This document shows, piece by piece, positions 23,956 through 34,889 of a stretch of DNA of 64,000 bases. The notes beneath the pieces are model-generated. The model did no database searches. It was not told where the DNA came from and saw only the letters and a list, made by a program, of their open reading frames with translations. Made by a program: the position numbers and the translations under genes. Origin of the DNA: Latrodectus hesperus. Taxonomy: Eukaryota > Arthropoda > Arachnida > Araneae > Theridiidae. The stretch spans positions 124,581,557 to 124,645,556 of the forward strand of contig CM075850.1 in assembly GCA_037975125.1 (NCBI GenBank), in the 5' to 3' direction. Every line of letters begins with the position of its first letter. Position 1 is the stretch's first letter.

Positions 23956-25573
23956 ATTTATTGCCGAAGTAAACCATAAGTTTCGGTTTTGATTTCATTA
24001 AAAACCGAAATTGATTTCATTTTGGGAGGATGTCTGAGCAATGGTTTTAGAATGACACCCAAACCAATCTGGTGTCAATAGAGTTGGGGGATACGTACAA
24101 CGACAGTGTTTTTAATCACCTCCGGAAAATCCTAAAAAAGAGAAAAGCATTGAACATGTTCTTTAACGCCCTGTAAACAAAAACTGAAAAGGACTGATTA
24201 ATTTGCTAAACTATTTGTATGTATTATTATTTTTTTATCAACTTACAAGAAATCATGTATTATTTAATTTTTAGGGTCTCCAAAACTAATTAATTGATTT
24301 CCTAAAAAATCTATGTTAAATCAATGATCTGTTAATGAACAATCTGATTGTGAAAGTCTAAGAGATAATATTTGTTAACCGATCACCCATTATATTATAT
24401 GTTTTGTTACACATTTACATTTTGTCAAAATTTTTGTGTTATTCAACGAAACAAAAAGTTCTTTATACATATTTAATGTTATTTAAAAATTTCCTACCTT
24501 CATTTGAAAGTTCTCTCAAGTAGCATTGTGCTTCTGCAATTACTTTGATTTACAATTTTTTGGGTTTAAATTTATTTGTATTTTATTGTATTCAAGTTTG
24601 TGGAATATATTTTGTCAATAATGATCTGGAGCTATAAATAATATTTTTGAAAAATAGTTTGATGGAAGTAAATTTTACAAGTTGTTAACAGACTTGTCAT
24701 TTCAAAATTTATGATTTTCTATTTGGAATCATTCAAAACATTAAAAAAAAAAAGACTTTTTATAAAAAATTTTTTTTTTAAATCATCAAAATTTATAACT
24801 GCAATTGTTAATTTTGTTGAACAGAAAAAATTATCGATATTATTAGACAACAAAATATTGTACTGATGTAAATTGCTAATTAAAAAATGCGTTTTAATTT
24901 CTTTAATGATTTAAATTTAAAATTTATTTTTCATAAATGATCATAAAATAAAAACTATTAAATATTTATTTCTGCCAACAAGGTGAAAGAAAACATAAAA
25001 AAATGCAGGTTTTTGCAAAATGGGCTCTAATGAAAGAATTTGTATTTGTGAAGGAGAAAATAAATTAGCTGTACTATATATTATTCAAGTTAATAAATTT
25101 TTAGTAATTCATTGAAATGTTTTTCTTGTTTCAAAGCTGTATTACATTCTGTATAGTTTTTAAGATATTGCTTATTTAATTTCAAACGTATATTATCGAA
25201 ATTCAAATATATATCATTTGCTAACGCTTTGGAGATAATTAAAATACAAGAATTTAAAACTTATTTATCAACACCAATTTAAATGCAAAAGGGAATTATT
25301 TGCAGTTCTGTTTGTATAATTGTCTGTCTGATATTTATTTATTAAAAATACTTTTCCAAGTAACATATAGTATTTATATAAAATATAGTCGCTGTATAAA
25401 ATAAGATTATTTCTAATATACACACTAATAAATGTTTTCCCTTTATCTCAGAAAGAGGGAAAACTTGTATCACAGTTATAACGATGTATTAAAGATGTGC
25501 TTTCGCGCAAGGAAATTGTTCTCGTTGGGATACACAATATTCATTTTCTTTTCCTGCAATCATAATTCGTTCC

Positions 25574-25579
25574 TTTATT
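25574..25579 (-). terminator. Polyadenylation signal of the SLC16 gene
   Basis: TTTATT on the plus strand is AATAAA for the minus-strand gene, about 100 bases past its stop codon. It is a plausible 3' end signal. Confidence 0.5.
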
Positions 25580-25680
25580 GTTGCCACTGAACATATTTGA
25601 AAACGTACTTTTTTTCAGCAGTTCATGAAATCAAAAAATCTTGAAAGACGTTTCAGTAATTTCTTTGGACTGGATGGAAT

Positions 25681-25823
25681 TTATGCCGATGGCATTGGAG
25701 TCGTGTTCTTTTTGTATCTTGAAGCAAACGGTTCAAAAATCCACAATGAACCACAGAATATGGAAACGCCACCTAATAAGTGGAACAAATGGTCGTAACT
25801 GCCCATAGTATCACGGAAATAAC
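25681..25823 (-). CDS. SLC16 monocarboxylate transporter-like, last coding exon
   Basis: After an acceptor ending TTACTTTCAG on the minus strand, this exon completes a Gly codon (G|GT) and encodes YFRDTMGSYDHLFHLLGG, then a hydrophobic stretch (VSIFCGSLWIF) and a short tail ending PSA-stop at 25681-25683. The pattern (D.T/M.GSY...F...GG followed by the last membrane helix) is the standard start of TM12 in SLC16 proteins. It is too short to be noticed by length and was found by looking for the continuation of the exon at 29133-30164. Phase and homology both fit, so confidence is high. Confidence 0.9.
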
Positions 25824-26768
25824 CTGAAAGTAACAAAAGGAGATCTCAGTATGATTAAAGGATTTTAATATTGGCATAAGCTGTCACAATGCATAAATTA
25901 GGACAACCTTTTCTCGTTGAATGCTATCAAGAGGAAGAAACACCCGATAAGTGTTTCTTCTCTCTAGAAGACTTAGTCAAAATTGGATTAGGCTATTCCG
26001 ATTCATATAGTCAAAACATTGAAATGTTCTGGCTAAATAACTGCATTAGCGAAATCGTGCAAAATGTCGAATATTCTGTTTGGCATATTTAATATTATCG
26101 AAATTAGGTAATATTTATATTCATGAACAGTTTCGTATAAACGAAATCGTATGAAATTCCATATATTCTAAATCGATGATTGCATGTTAACGAATTCATG
26201 TAAAATCTCGCCTGATTCTCAGATAAATTTTCTAATGATGTATACAATTTTGTTTTAAAATTACAGAAGACGCTCATTTTTACGAAAGTGTCTAGTCCCT
26301 ACCCTGACTTTATAGACCCAATAATTGTTTTAAATCCCATTTACGAACTAAAATTTTGAAAAATCTCTTTTTTGCGAACTTTCGTTTTTGACAAATAATT
26401 TTATTTTTTTATGACTGCTTTTTGCATAAAGTATGAGAACTTGCTTCGTTCTTGAGCAACGAAGCGACACGTGCAAACATTCCAGACATAGTGGTAACAA
26501 TAATCAAAGACACATGAATATCAGACAATTGCTGAGAAAGAATATGAATTCAACTTCTGCGTTTCCTGTACGTAAGGACACAGAAAAAAGGAGAAAAAAA
26601 TCTCCTCTTTTCCCCGTACATTAGAATATAGTGGGGGGAAACACTCCTAAAAAGCGTGTGCTCTCTTCTCTGTAGTTGGTTTCGTTTCATCTGAACAACT
26701 CAATTTATAAAATTTCGTTTTGTCGAAAACTTGAACTGATTTCGTTGAGGATTTGCCGCTGTTGAAGA

Positions 26769-26780
26769 AACAAACGTGTT
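26769..26780. repeat. 12-base target site duplication, left copy
   Basis: AACAAACGTGTT is here and again, identical, at 27591-27602, exactly abutting both ends of the LINE-A derivative. Confidence 0.93.
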
Positions 26781-27590
26781 CTTCTTCTTCTTCTTAAAAT
26801 TGAGTTTGTATGTCATTGGGCACCTCTGCTTTTATCAGCATTTTGTACCATTAACTCCAAACCCAATGTTTCCTAGTTCCAGTTGCACGGGTCACCCACT
26901 TTACTAATAAAGTCCGATAACCCTTTAATGGAGTCTAGGTGTAACTCTCTAGTATGGATGAAGCCTAAAGAAGTTAATTTAGGGAGGGCAAGAGGCTCAT
27001 ATTCATAAATGACATGCTCTGTCGTTTCCTCTTGCATATGACATTTCCAGCAGTCTTGCTGAAACAGTCCCATCTGGTCAGAAAGTCAGTCATGCTAGGA
27101 ATAGCTTCCCGACTTTCACCAGAAGAAGATGGTTTAGAGGTCATTTCTACCTCAAATGAAGGATACATTGCTGCCCCTTTACAAGATTGCCTCTGAGTTC
27201 CCTTGTCTTTTTCAGCAAGGTCTACTTTAGAGGCTTCATCTGCAAATGCAGAAAGGTTTGTTACTTCTTGTGTCTTTTCAGCCACTAGATAACAGTTAAA
27301 AAGCTCAGGTAATATAAGTCCACCCAGCATTACCTGAGTTACTGGGCAAGGCAAATAAGCTCTAGAAGTTCGCCAGGCAACTAGAGGCTCCGTTAAGACA
27401 CCAATACCGCGGTGCCAATTAGCCCTAGGCACGGAACGCATAACACCAGGGTTTACGGGAGCTGGTTCGCGGCCTCTGATTCAAGGCTATCCTGTCATTC
27501 CTACAGGACATTCGGCTATCCACCACCTGCCGACGTGCCTGGTGGCTGTGCTCAAGCCCCAGGAAGGTACACGTACCCCCTGGTTCCAGG
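26781..27590 (-). mobile_element. LINE-A internally deleted derivative, copy 3
   Basis: An 810-base element between perfect 12-base target duplications, in minus orientation, starting CCTGGAACCAGG and ending in an AAG-repeat tail. It joins the 5' region (with the frame MRSVPRANWHRGIGVLTEPL) to the 3' zinc-knuckle region (CWKCHMQEETTEHVIYEY) at 27073/27074, skipping the reverse transcriptase. The junction leaves the two halves in different frames. Intact duplications and close similarity to copy 1 indicate a relatively recent, LINE-driven insertion of an already deleted RNA. Confidence 0.92.
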
Positions 27591-28080
27591 AACAAACGTG
27601 TTAATCAGTTGAAGTAAAAAATAAAATTCTGAAAGTAGACGACAAATATTAAAAGATAAAAATTGTCTAAAATTATATGCAATTCCAAATAGAAACTTAT
27701 CGACAATTTTAAAAACTCAGAAAAAAATCTGAAAAAGGAAACAATAACAGCGAAAAGAAACAATAACTTCCCTTTCTAAAAATATTGTACAGAAGCAAAA
27801 GATCCTAAACTGGAAAAAGTTTTGCTTGCTTGGCTGAGAAAAATGAGCGGAATGAACATTCCTGTTGATGTTAATGTCAACAAAGAGAAATCCAACTGCT
27901 TTGCTGTGAAGCTGAACATAAAAGATTTCAAAGTATCAGACTTCAGGCTTCAAAAATTCAAAGGATGACACAGGTTGAACTTTAGAAAATTGTGTGGTGA
28001 AGTGCAATTAGTAAAATGAGAGTAAGTTGTTTTTAAGTATATAAATCTTATTTTGCATTCTTTTTTTTAGTGCCTTCTAA

Positions 28081-28089
28081 ATAATTCTT
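28081..28089. repeat. 9-base target site duplication, left copy
   Basis: ATAATTCTT is here and at 28630-28638, bracketing the LINE-C fragment. Confidence 0.8.
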
Positions 28090-28629
28090 CCGTGTTTGTT
28101 GTTGCTGATCTCTGTTGTCTAGCAGCGCTAGACCAAGTCTATGACATTGTACACTCTCAGGAAATCAATGACCAATAATGGTCGCTCCAGAAGATCTTCT
28201 TTATCGAGTCCCAAGCACTCAAGGATATGATCCGGAGTGGCTTGGCTTTTGAAACACTTAGCGCAAATTGGAAATTCCTTTTCTTTGTTGTTAAATGCCA
28301 ATGATCTTAGGTGGCCACTTCGAAAACGAGTTATTGTAGTTTGTTCCAGTCTGCTGCACCGGAGGGATAGAGATCCGCCGGGACGATTACCCTGGTACCA
28401 ATGGTGCACGGGGGGAATGGCAAATGCAGACCGAACAAGGCCTTTCTGTCTAGAGTATAGTTCAGAATAGGTAAGAGACGCCGGAGTAAGCAAAGGCTCG
28501 TCAGTACCTCTTTTTGCTAGGGCATCAGCCAATTCGTTACCCGCAAGGTCTACATGGGAAGGGATCCACTGTAAGTGAATCTCACGAGATAAGGAGAGCC
28601 GTCTAAGCTTGTCCAAGATAGCTACTCCT
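28090..28629 (-). mobile_element. LINE-C 5'-truncated 3' end
   Basis: A minus-strand open frame of about 165 codons encodes the RNase H C-terminal part (IHLQWIPSHVDLAGNELADA, with the last catalytic Asp), then a zinc knuckle C-x2-C-x8-H-x3-C (CAKCFKSQATPDHILEC), and stops at 28128. The 3' end is a short untranslated region ending in an AACAACAAAC tail. A 9-base duplication marks the insertion. The protein is distinct from LINE-A (different knuckle spacing and tail). The frame is uninterrupted, so the insertion is fairly young. Confidence 0.88.
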
Positions 28630-29132
28630 ATAATTCTTTCTAATAGTATTTTTAAAGAATAAGTAATTTGGCAAAAAAATCTGCTCTTAATATATTATTT
28701 TTCTATTATACGAATTGTTTTACCGGTCCATACAATAACGAGCGTCTATTGTATTTAAAATTTTCTATATTCTTCATTTATACTAAACTCCATATATAGA
28801 TATGCAAAGTATCTTTTTGGATAATTTTGTGTTAAAGAAATGTCTGTTATAAATTTTTTACATTGCGTTTATGTAATTTCATATAAGTGAAATGAATAAA
28901 ATTTCATATATTCTGCATAAATAATTCGTATTAATGAAAATATGTAAAATTTTGAATATTCTGAATGGACAAAATTTTGTGTTGATAAAACTGTTTGGAA
29001 AGTTCTCGGTGCTTTTTTAATTACTGGATTCGACTTACCTTCTTAAGACGTTTTGTTCCTTTAAAGGTATAATTTGTTAACTTAAAATTTTTAATTTATA
29101 AATCACAATTAAAAAAATATGAAAGTGTTTAC

Positions 29133-30164
29133 CTGTTAGTAAAGGCGTGATTAATGAAATTACTCCAATAGAGAAGTTCATAAGTCCAATCGCCATTGGA
29201 AGCTGCCTGAGCCCTAAATATTCCTCTAATAGAGCATAAAAGAGAATCAGATTCACTCCGACAACTAGACCAGTTGTCACTGAAACTGCGGTCACTGCTA
29301 TGTAAGTTGTGGCGAAAGATGTCGCCACCAGCAGGCAACCTACCAGAATCATGTTCACCATCATGAGGTGCTTCCTCTTCACGATCCCGCCATCTGTGAT
29401 CCAGCCCGATCCAAGACGTCCAATGAGATCGGAAATGGAGAACGTTGACACCAGAAACACGCAGTCTGTTCTATCTACTCCCAAATCCAAGGAATAATCT
29501 ACTATGATGATTAAGTACGTCATGTACGACAAGAAAAAAATAGAATAGTTACTGGCGATGATCAGAAACATGGGATTCTTAATAATTTGGCATCCAGCTT
29601 TTACTGGTTCCATGATGCCTTTCAGCCAACTGTGCGACTTTTTGACTTCTGGTGAGTAACAATGGTAGCCATTTAACTTCGCAGATCGACTTGGGTTGTA
29701 TATGACATGCGCAGATGAATTTGAATCAGCTAAAGGTACATAAACTTGCTGCAAATTGATTTGTGGGTCATAATCTACTCCATTTTCAACGAATTGTAAT
29801 CTACCATTAGGAATCTGCTCGCTGTCACTTTCGTCTAACATTGGAAGATTTTGTTCGTTAGAAGTTAACTCTTGATTGACTAATGGATGTTCTTTCGAAT
29901 ATGTTGAAACACTATCTTTATTTTCTGTTGTATGGAAATTTTCATGGGAAGTTGTTTGATTACAGACTATGACATGAGATTTATCAGAACGCGACAGCAA
30001 AGAATTTTGTTCGTTTTCATTGTTCTTGTCTACTGCATCAGCTTTACCAGACAAAAATCTGACTGTTTTGATTGGTTTTGGACAACTTACATTCAGCAGG
30101 CTTTTAACTTCTTCCTTGTTTGTGGTCTCACACGATTTAGTAAGAAAATTTAGATTTTGGTCCC
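29133..30164 (-). CDS. SLC16 monocarboxylate transporter-like, central loop and TM7-TM11 exon
   Basis: The 1032-base exon lies between an acceptor TTTCATTTTTAG (minus strand) and a GTAAAC donor. The first half is a hydrophilic, poorly conserved Ser/Asn/Glu-rich cytoplasmic loop between TM6 and TM7. The second half gives five helices: FLIIASNYSIFFLSYMTYL, VFLVSTFSISDLIGRLGSGW, then HLMMVNMILVGCLL, AVTAVSVTTGLVVGVNLIL and AIGLMNFSIGVISLITPLL. The SDLIGR motif places Asp and Arg four residues apart, the spacing of the charged TM8 pair that MCT1-type proteins use for proton-coupled lactate and pyruvate transport. The exact substrate cannot be told. It begins and ends by splitting Gly codons after the first base. 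Confidence 0.95.
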
Positions 30165-30864
30165 CTAAAAATGAAACAAAAATAATGAAATACACAACAC
30201 TAATAGACAAAAGTATTTATTATAAAAATGGATTCATATGGATAAAGATATCGACGCACCACAAGTAGGATTCAAAGCGAGAGTTATCAATTAGGCAGTG
30301 ATACAGGTCATGTTCAGAAATTGTTCTATAAATACAAATGTGTCACGAACGACAATTGGATTCAACTAGAGGAATGGCAGTTATGTATCTCTGCCAAGAG
30401 CTATTTCAAAATTAATTCATCCGTAAAAACATCACCCTATCACAGCTGAATTCAATCCTAAAATCAGTCGTTCGATATGTGTTATGTAAATTACCTTCTG
30501 GAATTGTTCTTTTTCTATAAAAATATAAGTTTTGGCCATGATTAAATGTAAAACTTCTTCAGAAATGTTGATTTCTATTTCTAAACGTATTTTCAAATAT
30601 CAGTTTGGGATTTAACAATTATCTCACAAAATTGAATTCACACCTTTTAAAATTTTACTTTTTTTTCTAATTCATTTGGAACATACTAAGTTCTTCAAAG
30701 AATCCTTTATATAAAAATATTTCAGTACACCCCAAAAAATGTTACGAGAGATATTTTTCAACAATAGAAGTGAATTAAATGATATACAAAATTAAATAAT
30801 TTCAGTATAAAAGTATTTTTCGCTGTTAAAAAATACGAATGCTTCTAATTGACAGTTAAAAAAT

Positions 30865-30868
<4 letters not shown>

Positions 30869-30949
<81 letters not shown>
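30869..30949. repeat. TA dinucleotide microsatellite
   Basis: An uninterrupted TA array of about 80 bases in an SLC16 intron. Confidence 0.95.
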
Positions 30950-30952
<3 letters not shown>

Positions 30953-31079
30953 TTGATTTGTAAGACTTATAACTTATTTTAAAAAACATAATAAATGCAC
31001 TGACATGTTGTAAAACAACGTTCACATACCCGGAAAATTGTTTTTGTTAAACGAGTTCAATAATTTTACGTTTATATTA

Positions 31080-31965
31080 GGTCTACTGGAAAGTTCTGTC
31101 CGTTTTAGAATGAAACAAAGGAATACATTTTTCATACTTTGGATAAACTTTATTGAATAATATAATTGCCATCATTATATTTATGACTTCTTACCAGCGT
31201 GATGGCAATTTATATATCCCGTTTTTAAAAAATGTCTTATCTCTAGAGGCCAAAAATTGAACCAGTGCTTGTCTGATATCTTCTTCGTTCTTGAATTGTT
31301 AAAATGTAAAATTGAATTGTTAAAATGTTAAAATGACCTGCAAGAAATTTTGTAAGGTCAGAAACAAGTGATAATCAGATGGTGCAAGTCCGGGGAGTAT
31401 GGTGGGTGCGAAAGAATTTCCCAGCCTAGCTTTACGACTTTCTGCATGTGGCCTGGCATTGTCATGAAGCAGTATGATGTCCTTACTATTGAACATCGCC
31501 GTCCTCTTTTCTTGGAGTGCTGTTTTTAATTTATCCATTTGCTGACAGTACCTCTCCGAATTTAGCCTTTCGTTTGGTTTCAACAGCTCAAAATGTGTTG
31601 GTCCGCGAATGTCCCACCATATACACAACATTTTCTTATTCAGGCTCAACTTCGGTTTAGAGGTAGAGGGGGCAGGTTTTCCGGGTTCACAATATGCCCT
31701 TCTTCTTATGATGTTTTCATAGGTAATCCACTTTTCATCCCCAGTTATGATCCGGTTCAAGAAGGGTTCGATTTTGTTGCGTGCAAGCAGAGATGTGCAT
31801 ATTATGATTCGATCATTCAAATTCTTCTCACTTAACTTGTGTGGCACCCATCTCGAATACTTCCACACAAACCCTAGTTTCCGAATATTGTCGGAAATGG
31901 TTTGTTGAGCTGAATACTTGTTGAAACTGATTGTAACCGGAGCAGACAGAACTTTCCAGTAGACC
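31080..31965 (-). mobile_element. mariner transposon, 5'-internal deletion
   Basis: Ends match as inverted repeats: GGTCTACTGGAAAGTTCTGT at 31080 and its complement ending at 31965, with one mismatch just inside. TA precedes the left end; the right flank reads AA, so that duplication has decayed. At 886 bases it is shorter than the usual 1.3 kb. The minus-strand frame lacks the N-terminal DNA-binding half, and the right inverted repeat runs almost directly into mid-transposase sequence. Catalytic blocks ITGDEKWITYEN and LLHDNARPH are present, followed by a double frameshift before LAPSDYHLF. Confidence 0.92.
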
Positions 31966-31967
31966 AA
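31320..31967 (-). pseudogene. mariner transposase, N-terminally deleted and frameshifted
   Basis: The open frame of 215 codons includes the inverted repeat translated at its start, then the linker ending RWVPHKLSEKNL, the first catalytic Asp in TGDEKW, the second in HDNARP and the third in APSDYH. Between the last two the normal LGWE...HPPYSPD block is read in the wrong frame (RLGNSFAPTILPG), showing a pair of compensating indels. It is not functional. Confidence 0.9.
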
Positions 31968-32429
31968 ATATTTAAATTACAATATACAATCCCTGTTTTC
32001 CCTCATTATGATTGTAGGATTAATTTAAAACTTTAAATCACCATCATTTTGTTGTCACAGGGATATCAAAATTCGAAGCATTTTGATCATTTGGAGATTC
32101 AAATAATGATTACAGAAAATAATTACAGATGAATCAATATCCTGAAGATGAAACCCTAAAGACATTTCTATAAAATTTGATTATGCGGATCGTTTTATAA
32201 TTACATTTCCTAATTTTTGTGCATTAGCTTACTGATTTTAAAATTATTATAATCTTGTTTTCTTGAGGATATCAACATTAGTAACATTTTGAACTCTTTA
32301 CCTGATTTATATGCTGACTTGGAAAATTTTGATCACTCTGAGTATGGAATAGTATCCGGTAAAGGACATCTTTCCAGATACTATTTCCGGACGGAAAAGA
32401 TATTCTCAGGATCTAGCAAAGTGGATATT

Positions 32430-32972
32430 TCGCTGAAAAATATCCCTCGCTGAAAAATATCCTGTGACTTGTATACCCAACATATATTATAAATATCCTA
32501 ATACCATGCCTGTTCCATCCATGATTTACTAATATAATCTAAGAATGAGTTTTGGGGCTAAGTGGATAGATTCGCTGAAAAATATCCCATGACTTGTATA
32601 CCCAACATATATTATAAATGCCGTAATCCCATGCCATTTCCATCCATGATTTGCTAATATAATCTCAGAAAAAGTTTTGGCTAAGTGGATAGATTCGCTG
32701 AAAAATATCCCATGACTTGTATACTCAACATATATTATAAATGTCCTAATACCATGCCTGTTCCATCCATGATTTACTAATATAATCTAAGAATGAGTTT
32801 TGGGGCTAAGTGGATAGATTCGCTGAAAAATATCCCATAACTTGTACACCCAACATATATTATAAATGTCCTAATCCCATGCCTATTCCATACATGATTT
32901 GCTAATATAATCTCAGAAAATGTTTTGGTTAAGTTGACAATTTCGCTGAAAAATATCCCATGACTTGTAGAC
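32430..32972. repeat. Higher-order tandem repeat, 248-base dimer of 125+123
   Basis: The phrase TCGCTGAAAAATATCC recurs at 32447, 32572, 32695, 32820 and 32943, giving spacings of 125, 123, 125 and 123. Odd units carry ATTTACTAAT...AAGAATGAGTTTTGGGG and even units ATTTGCTAAT...CAGAAAA(A/T)GTTTTGG, so the array is two copies of a two-unit (A-B) repeat plus a partial fifth unit. An extra copy of the opening phrase lies at 32430. No coding capacity was seen. Confidence 0.93.
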
Positions 32973-33749
32973 TTTAGATTACTGGCTTTATGATGCTCTT
33001 GATTTTGTCAGCGTGAAGTTGCCAAAGTTTGAAACGTTTTGTTATCTGTATAGGCGATATACTTCATAACTATTGAAAAACAGGCATATACTATCCTTGT
33101 TTTCTGAAGTGATGTATGTATATTTTTATCCATTAGACAGGGTGTGTTAATCAGATGGATAGTATATCATCGTAATAGGTTATATGTTGATTGTGGATGA
33201 ATCACTATTCGAAAAAAGCTAGAATAAAGAGTTTATAGGATAAGTGTGGTTTTACAAATCATTATATATTTGACAATTTATAATAAGTAGAAATTGTTTT
33301 TGTAATTTTTGAACAAAACTATTTCAATTATGCATTTGTTTAGAAAAAAATATCAGAACAACTTAAGCAGGAAAGCTCAAAGTAATATAATACGCGAAAT
33401 CTGTTAAGTTTAAACAAAAAAAATGTCGCAAGAATTTAATTTGAACAGTGATTAAATTCAGAAGAAAATGTTCATGTTTTCCGAAAGAATATTCAATAAT
33501 CCATACGATAGGCTTTGTCATTACTACATTATTTTAACTTTTTTAAAGTGGAGTGACAGAAACATGCCAAAAATGTTATCAGATCTCAGAATATCACATT
33601 TCCCCATTCAATATATATGCTGATCAGAAAATATAATTTGTTTCTGCATTCTAGTATGTATTGAACAACATATAACTTGTGCCTGAATTTATGTAAATAA
33701 AAATTAAACTAATGGCACTCAGCTCATATGTGGATCAAGGCCTATAGTA

Positions 33750-34055
33750 GTCTATTTTCCTGACCGAGGGCCCAGTGGTGCGCAGCATATGTTCCGGTTA
33801 GGAATGTTATATCCAGTTAGCGTATGTTCCGGTCTGGAAGCATATGTTCACTCTAACGCCCAAGATACATTGGGGGTATATTAGCTAAACAGTGAGAACA
33901 TGCTTGGTACTCAGTTTATCGACCCACTGAAGGAATGAAAGGCTAAGTTGACCTTTCCCAGCCTCAGTTGACCTTTTCCAGCCTCAGACTGGGATCGAAC
34001 TTCGGACCTGTGCCTTGAAAGCGCGAACTATTACCACTATACCACCGGGGATTAT
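33750..34055 (-). repeat. tRNA-headed SINE
   Basis: Read on the minus strand, the head has an A-box-like GGTGGTATAGTGGTAATAG and B-box GAAGTTCGATCCCAG, followed by a body with duplicated CAGCCTCAG/TTGACCTT stretches and GCATATGTTCC repeats. Acceptor-stem ends do not pair and the T-arm is poor, so it is a SINE rather than a tRNA gene. The head resembles tRNA-Glu. Confidence 0.72.
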
Positions 34056-34589
34056 GTATTTATATCCCCTGTGGAAATCTTCAGTGTTTCCCGATCAGCT
34101 CAAAGCATTTATTTTGTATTCTACATTGGTTAGAAAATGTTGGTTGTGAAATGTTTTTCTTCTTTTATCTTAACAGAAATCGTACGATGCTAAATTAGAA
34201 CTGCCTTGCGGGACAGTGGAGATAATAGTATCCTTTTATAGTTCTTCAGTAAAGTTTGTATATTTGAAAACTATATCAGGTTTGGCATTATCATGCAGCA
34301 ATATGATTTAAATGTTTAATTTTTCAAATCGAAAATTTTTGATTTCCTTTCTGTAATTTTGCAGTGTTTTAAAGGATTAATAATCTGTTATTATTTTTAT
34401 CATCTCTTTCTCATATAGATTTAGATTTTCTTATATAAATTTTTGTGTTGACCCAGGTAATCATTTCTATTATTTTGAAAACAATTACTCTCATTGTATT
34501 CATTTTACATTATCTAAGATAGTTTTAACTCCATGCGAAGGGAGAATGCATTTTTCATATGGAATATAAACATCAAGATTCTCACTTAC

Positions 34590-34889
34590 CGTGCTTCGGC
34601 GACAGAGCTGCTTCTTTGCTCGCACCGCCCGCGTTCTTCTTCTCGGAGAGCCAGGCCGCAGGGCGCATCAGGACGGCGCCCAGGATTCCGTGGAGGGTGA
34701 TGCCTGCCATCATCAGGAACGACCCGCTGAGGCCATATTCTTCTATGGCGTACTCAACGACCGGGGGCAGCGCGAAGGATCCCGCTGTTGCCCCCGCACA
34801 CGCTATGCCCGCCCCGGTGCTCTTGTACTTCGCAAAATACTGGTTGATCATGACGGGAACTAAAGTAACGGCTAAACCTACTCCTAGAC
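34590..34889 (-). CDS. SLC16 monocarboxylate transporter-like, TM4-TM6 exon
   Basis: This 300-base exon follows an acceptor TCCTATGTTTATAG and ends at a GTAAGT donor. It encodes GLGVGLAVTLVPVMINQYFA, then KYKSTGAGIACAGATAGSF and later GITLHGILGAVLMRPAAWL, matching the TM4-TM6 core of SLC16 proteins, including the (K/R)...A.GIA.AG...G motif and the ALMRP end. It is markedly GC-richer than its surroundings, consistent with coding constraint. Its first two bases complete a Gly codon with the G left by the upstream exon; it leaves a G for the next one. Confidence 0.95.

Larger units (their letters stand above)
22546..24391 (+). mobile_element. Tigger-like non-autonomous element interrupted by LINE-B
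   Basis: The left end CAGTGGATTATCGGTTAACG begins right after TA. The right end reads TTGTTAACCGATCACCCAT, the diverged inverted counterpart. The flanks of the inserted LINE (22546-22818 and 23956-24391) align with the uninterrupted copy at 46114-46851, sharing for example CCAACGGACCAAA and GGGAGGATGTC. CAGTG ends and a TA target site fit the pogo/Tigger group. The element has no transposase of its own, so it is MITE-like. Confidence 0.78.
21737..25680. other. Intergenic region between convergent MTERF3 and SLC16
   Basis: Both genes end toward this region. It holds a Tigger-like element (22546-24391) that is itself interrupted by a LINE-B fragment. The flanks (21780-22540 and 24400-25570) are AT-rich, without recognisable content. 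No RNA gene or other coding region was seen. Confidence 0.75.
25824..29132 (-). other. SLC16 last intron
   Basis: A 3.3 kb intron with two inserted elements: the LINE-A derivative (26781-27590) and a LINE-C 3' end (28090-28629). The rest is AT-rich. Open frames at 25889-26092 and 26433-26624 show no family features. Confidence 0.75.
30165..34589 (-). other. SLC16 intron with mariner, tandem array and SINE
   Basis: A 4.4 kb intron. Contents in order: TA array (30869-30949), deleted mariner (31080-31965), higher-order tandem repeat (32430-32972) and tRNA-headed SINE (33750-34055). The remainder is AT-rich and featureless. Confidence 0.75.

Noticed and set aside
25889..26092. 67-codon plus-strand frame in an SLC16 intron
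   Set aside because: No similarity to known proteins and lies just inside an intron of the opposite-strand gene.
32430..32972. CRISPR-like array
   Set aside because: Units are contiguous with no unique spacers, and the genome is eukaryotic; it is a tandem repeat.
33985..34056. Possible tRNA gene on the minus strand
   Set aside because: Good internal promoter boxes, but the acceptor stem does not pair and a SINE body follows; kept as a SINE.
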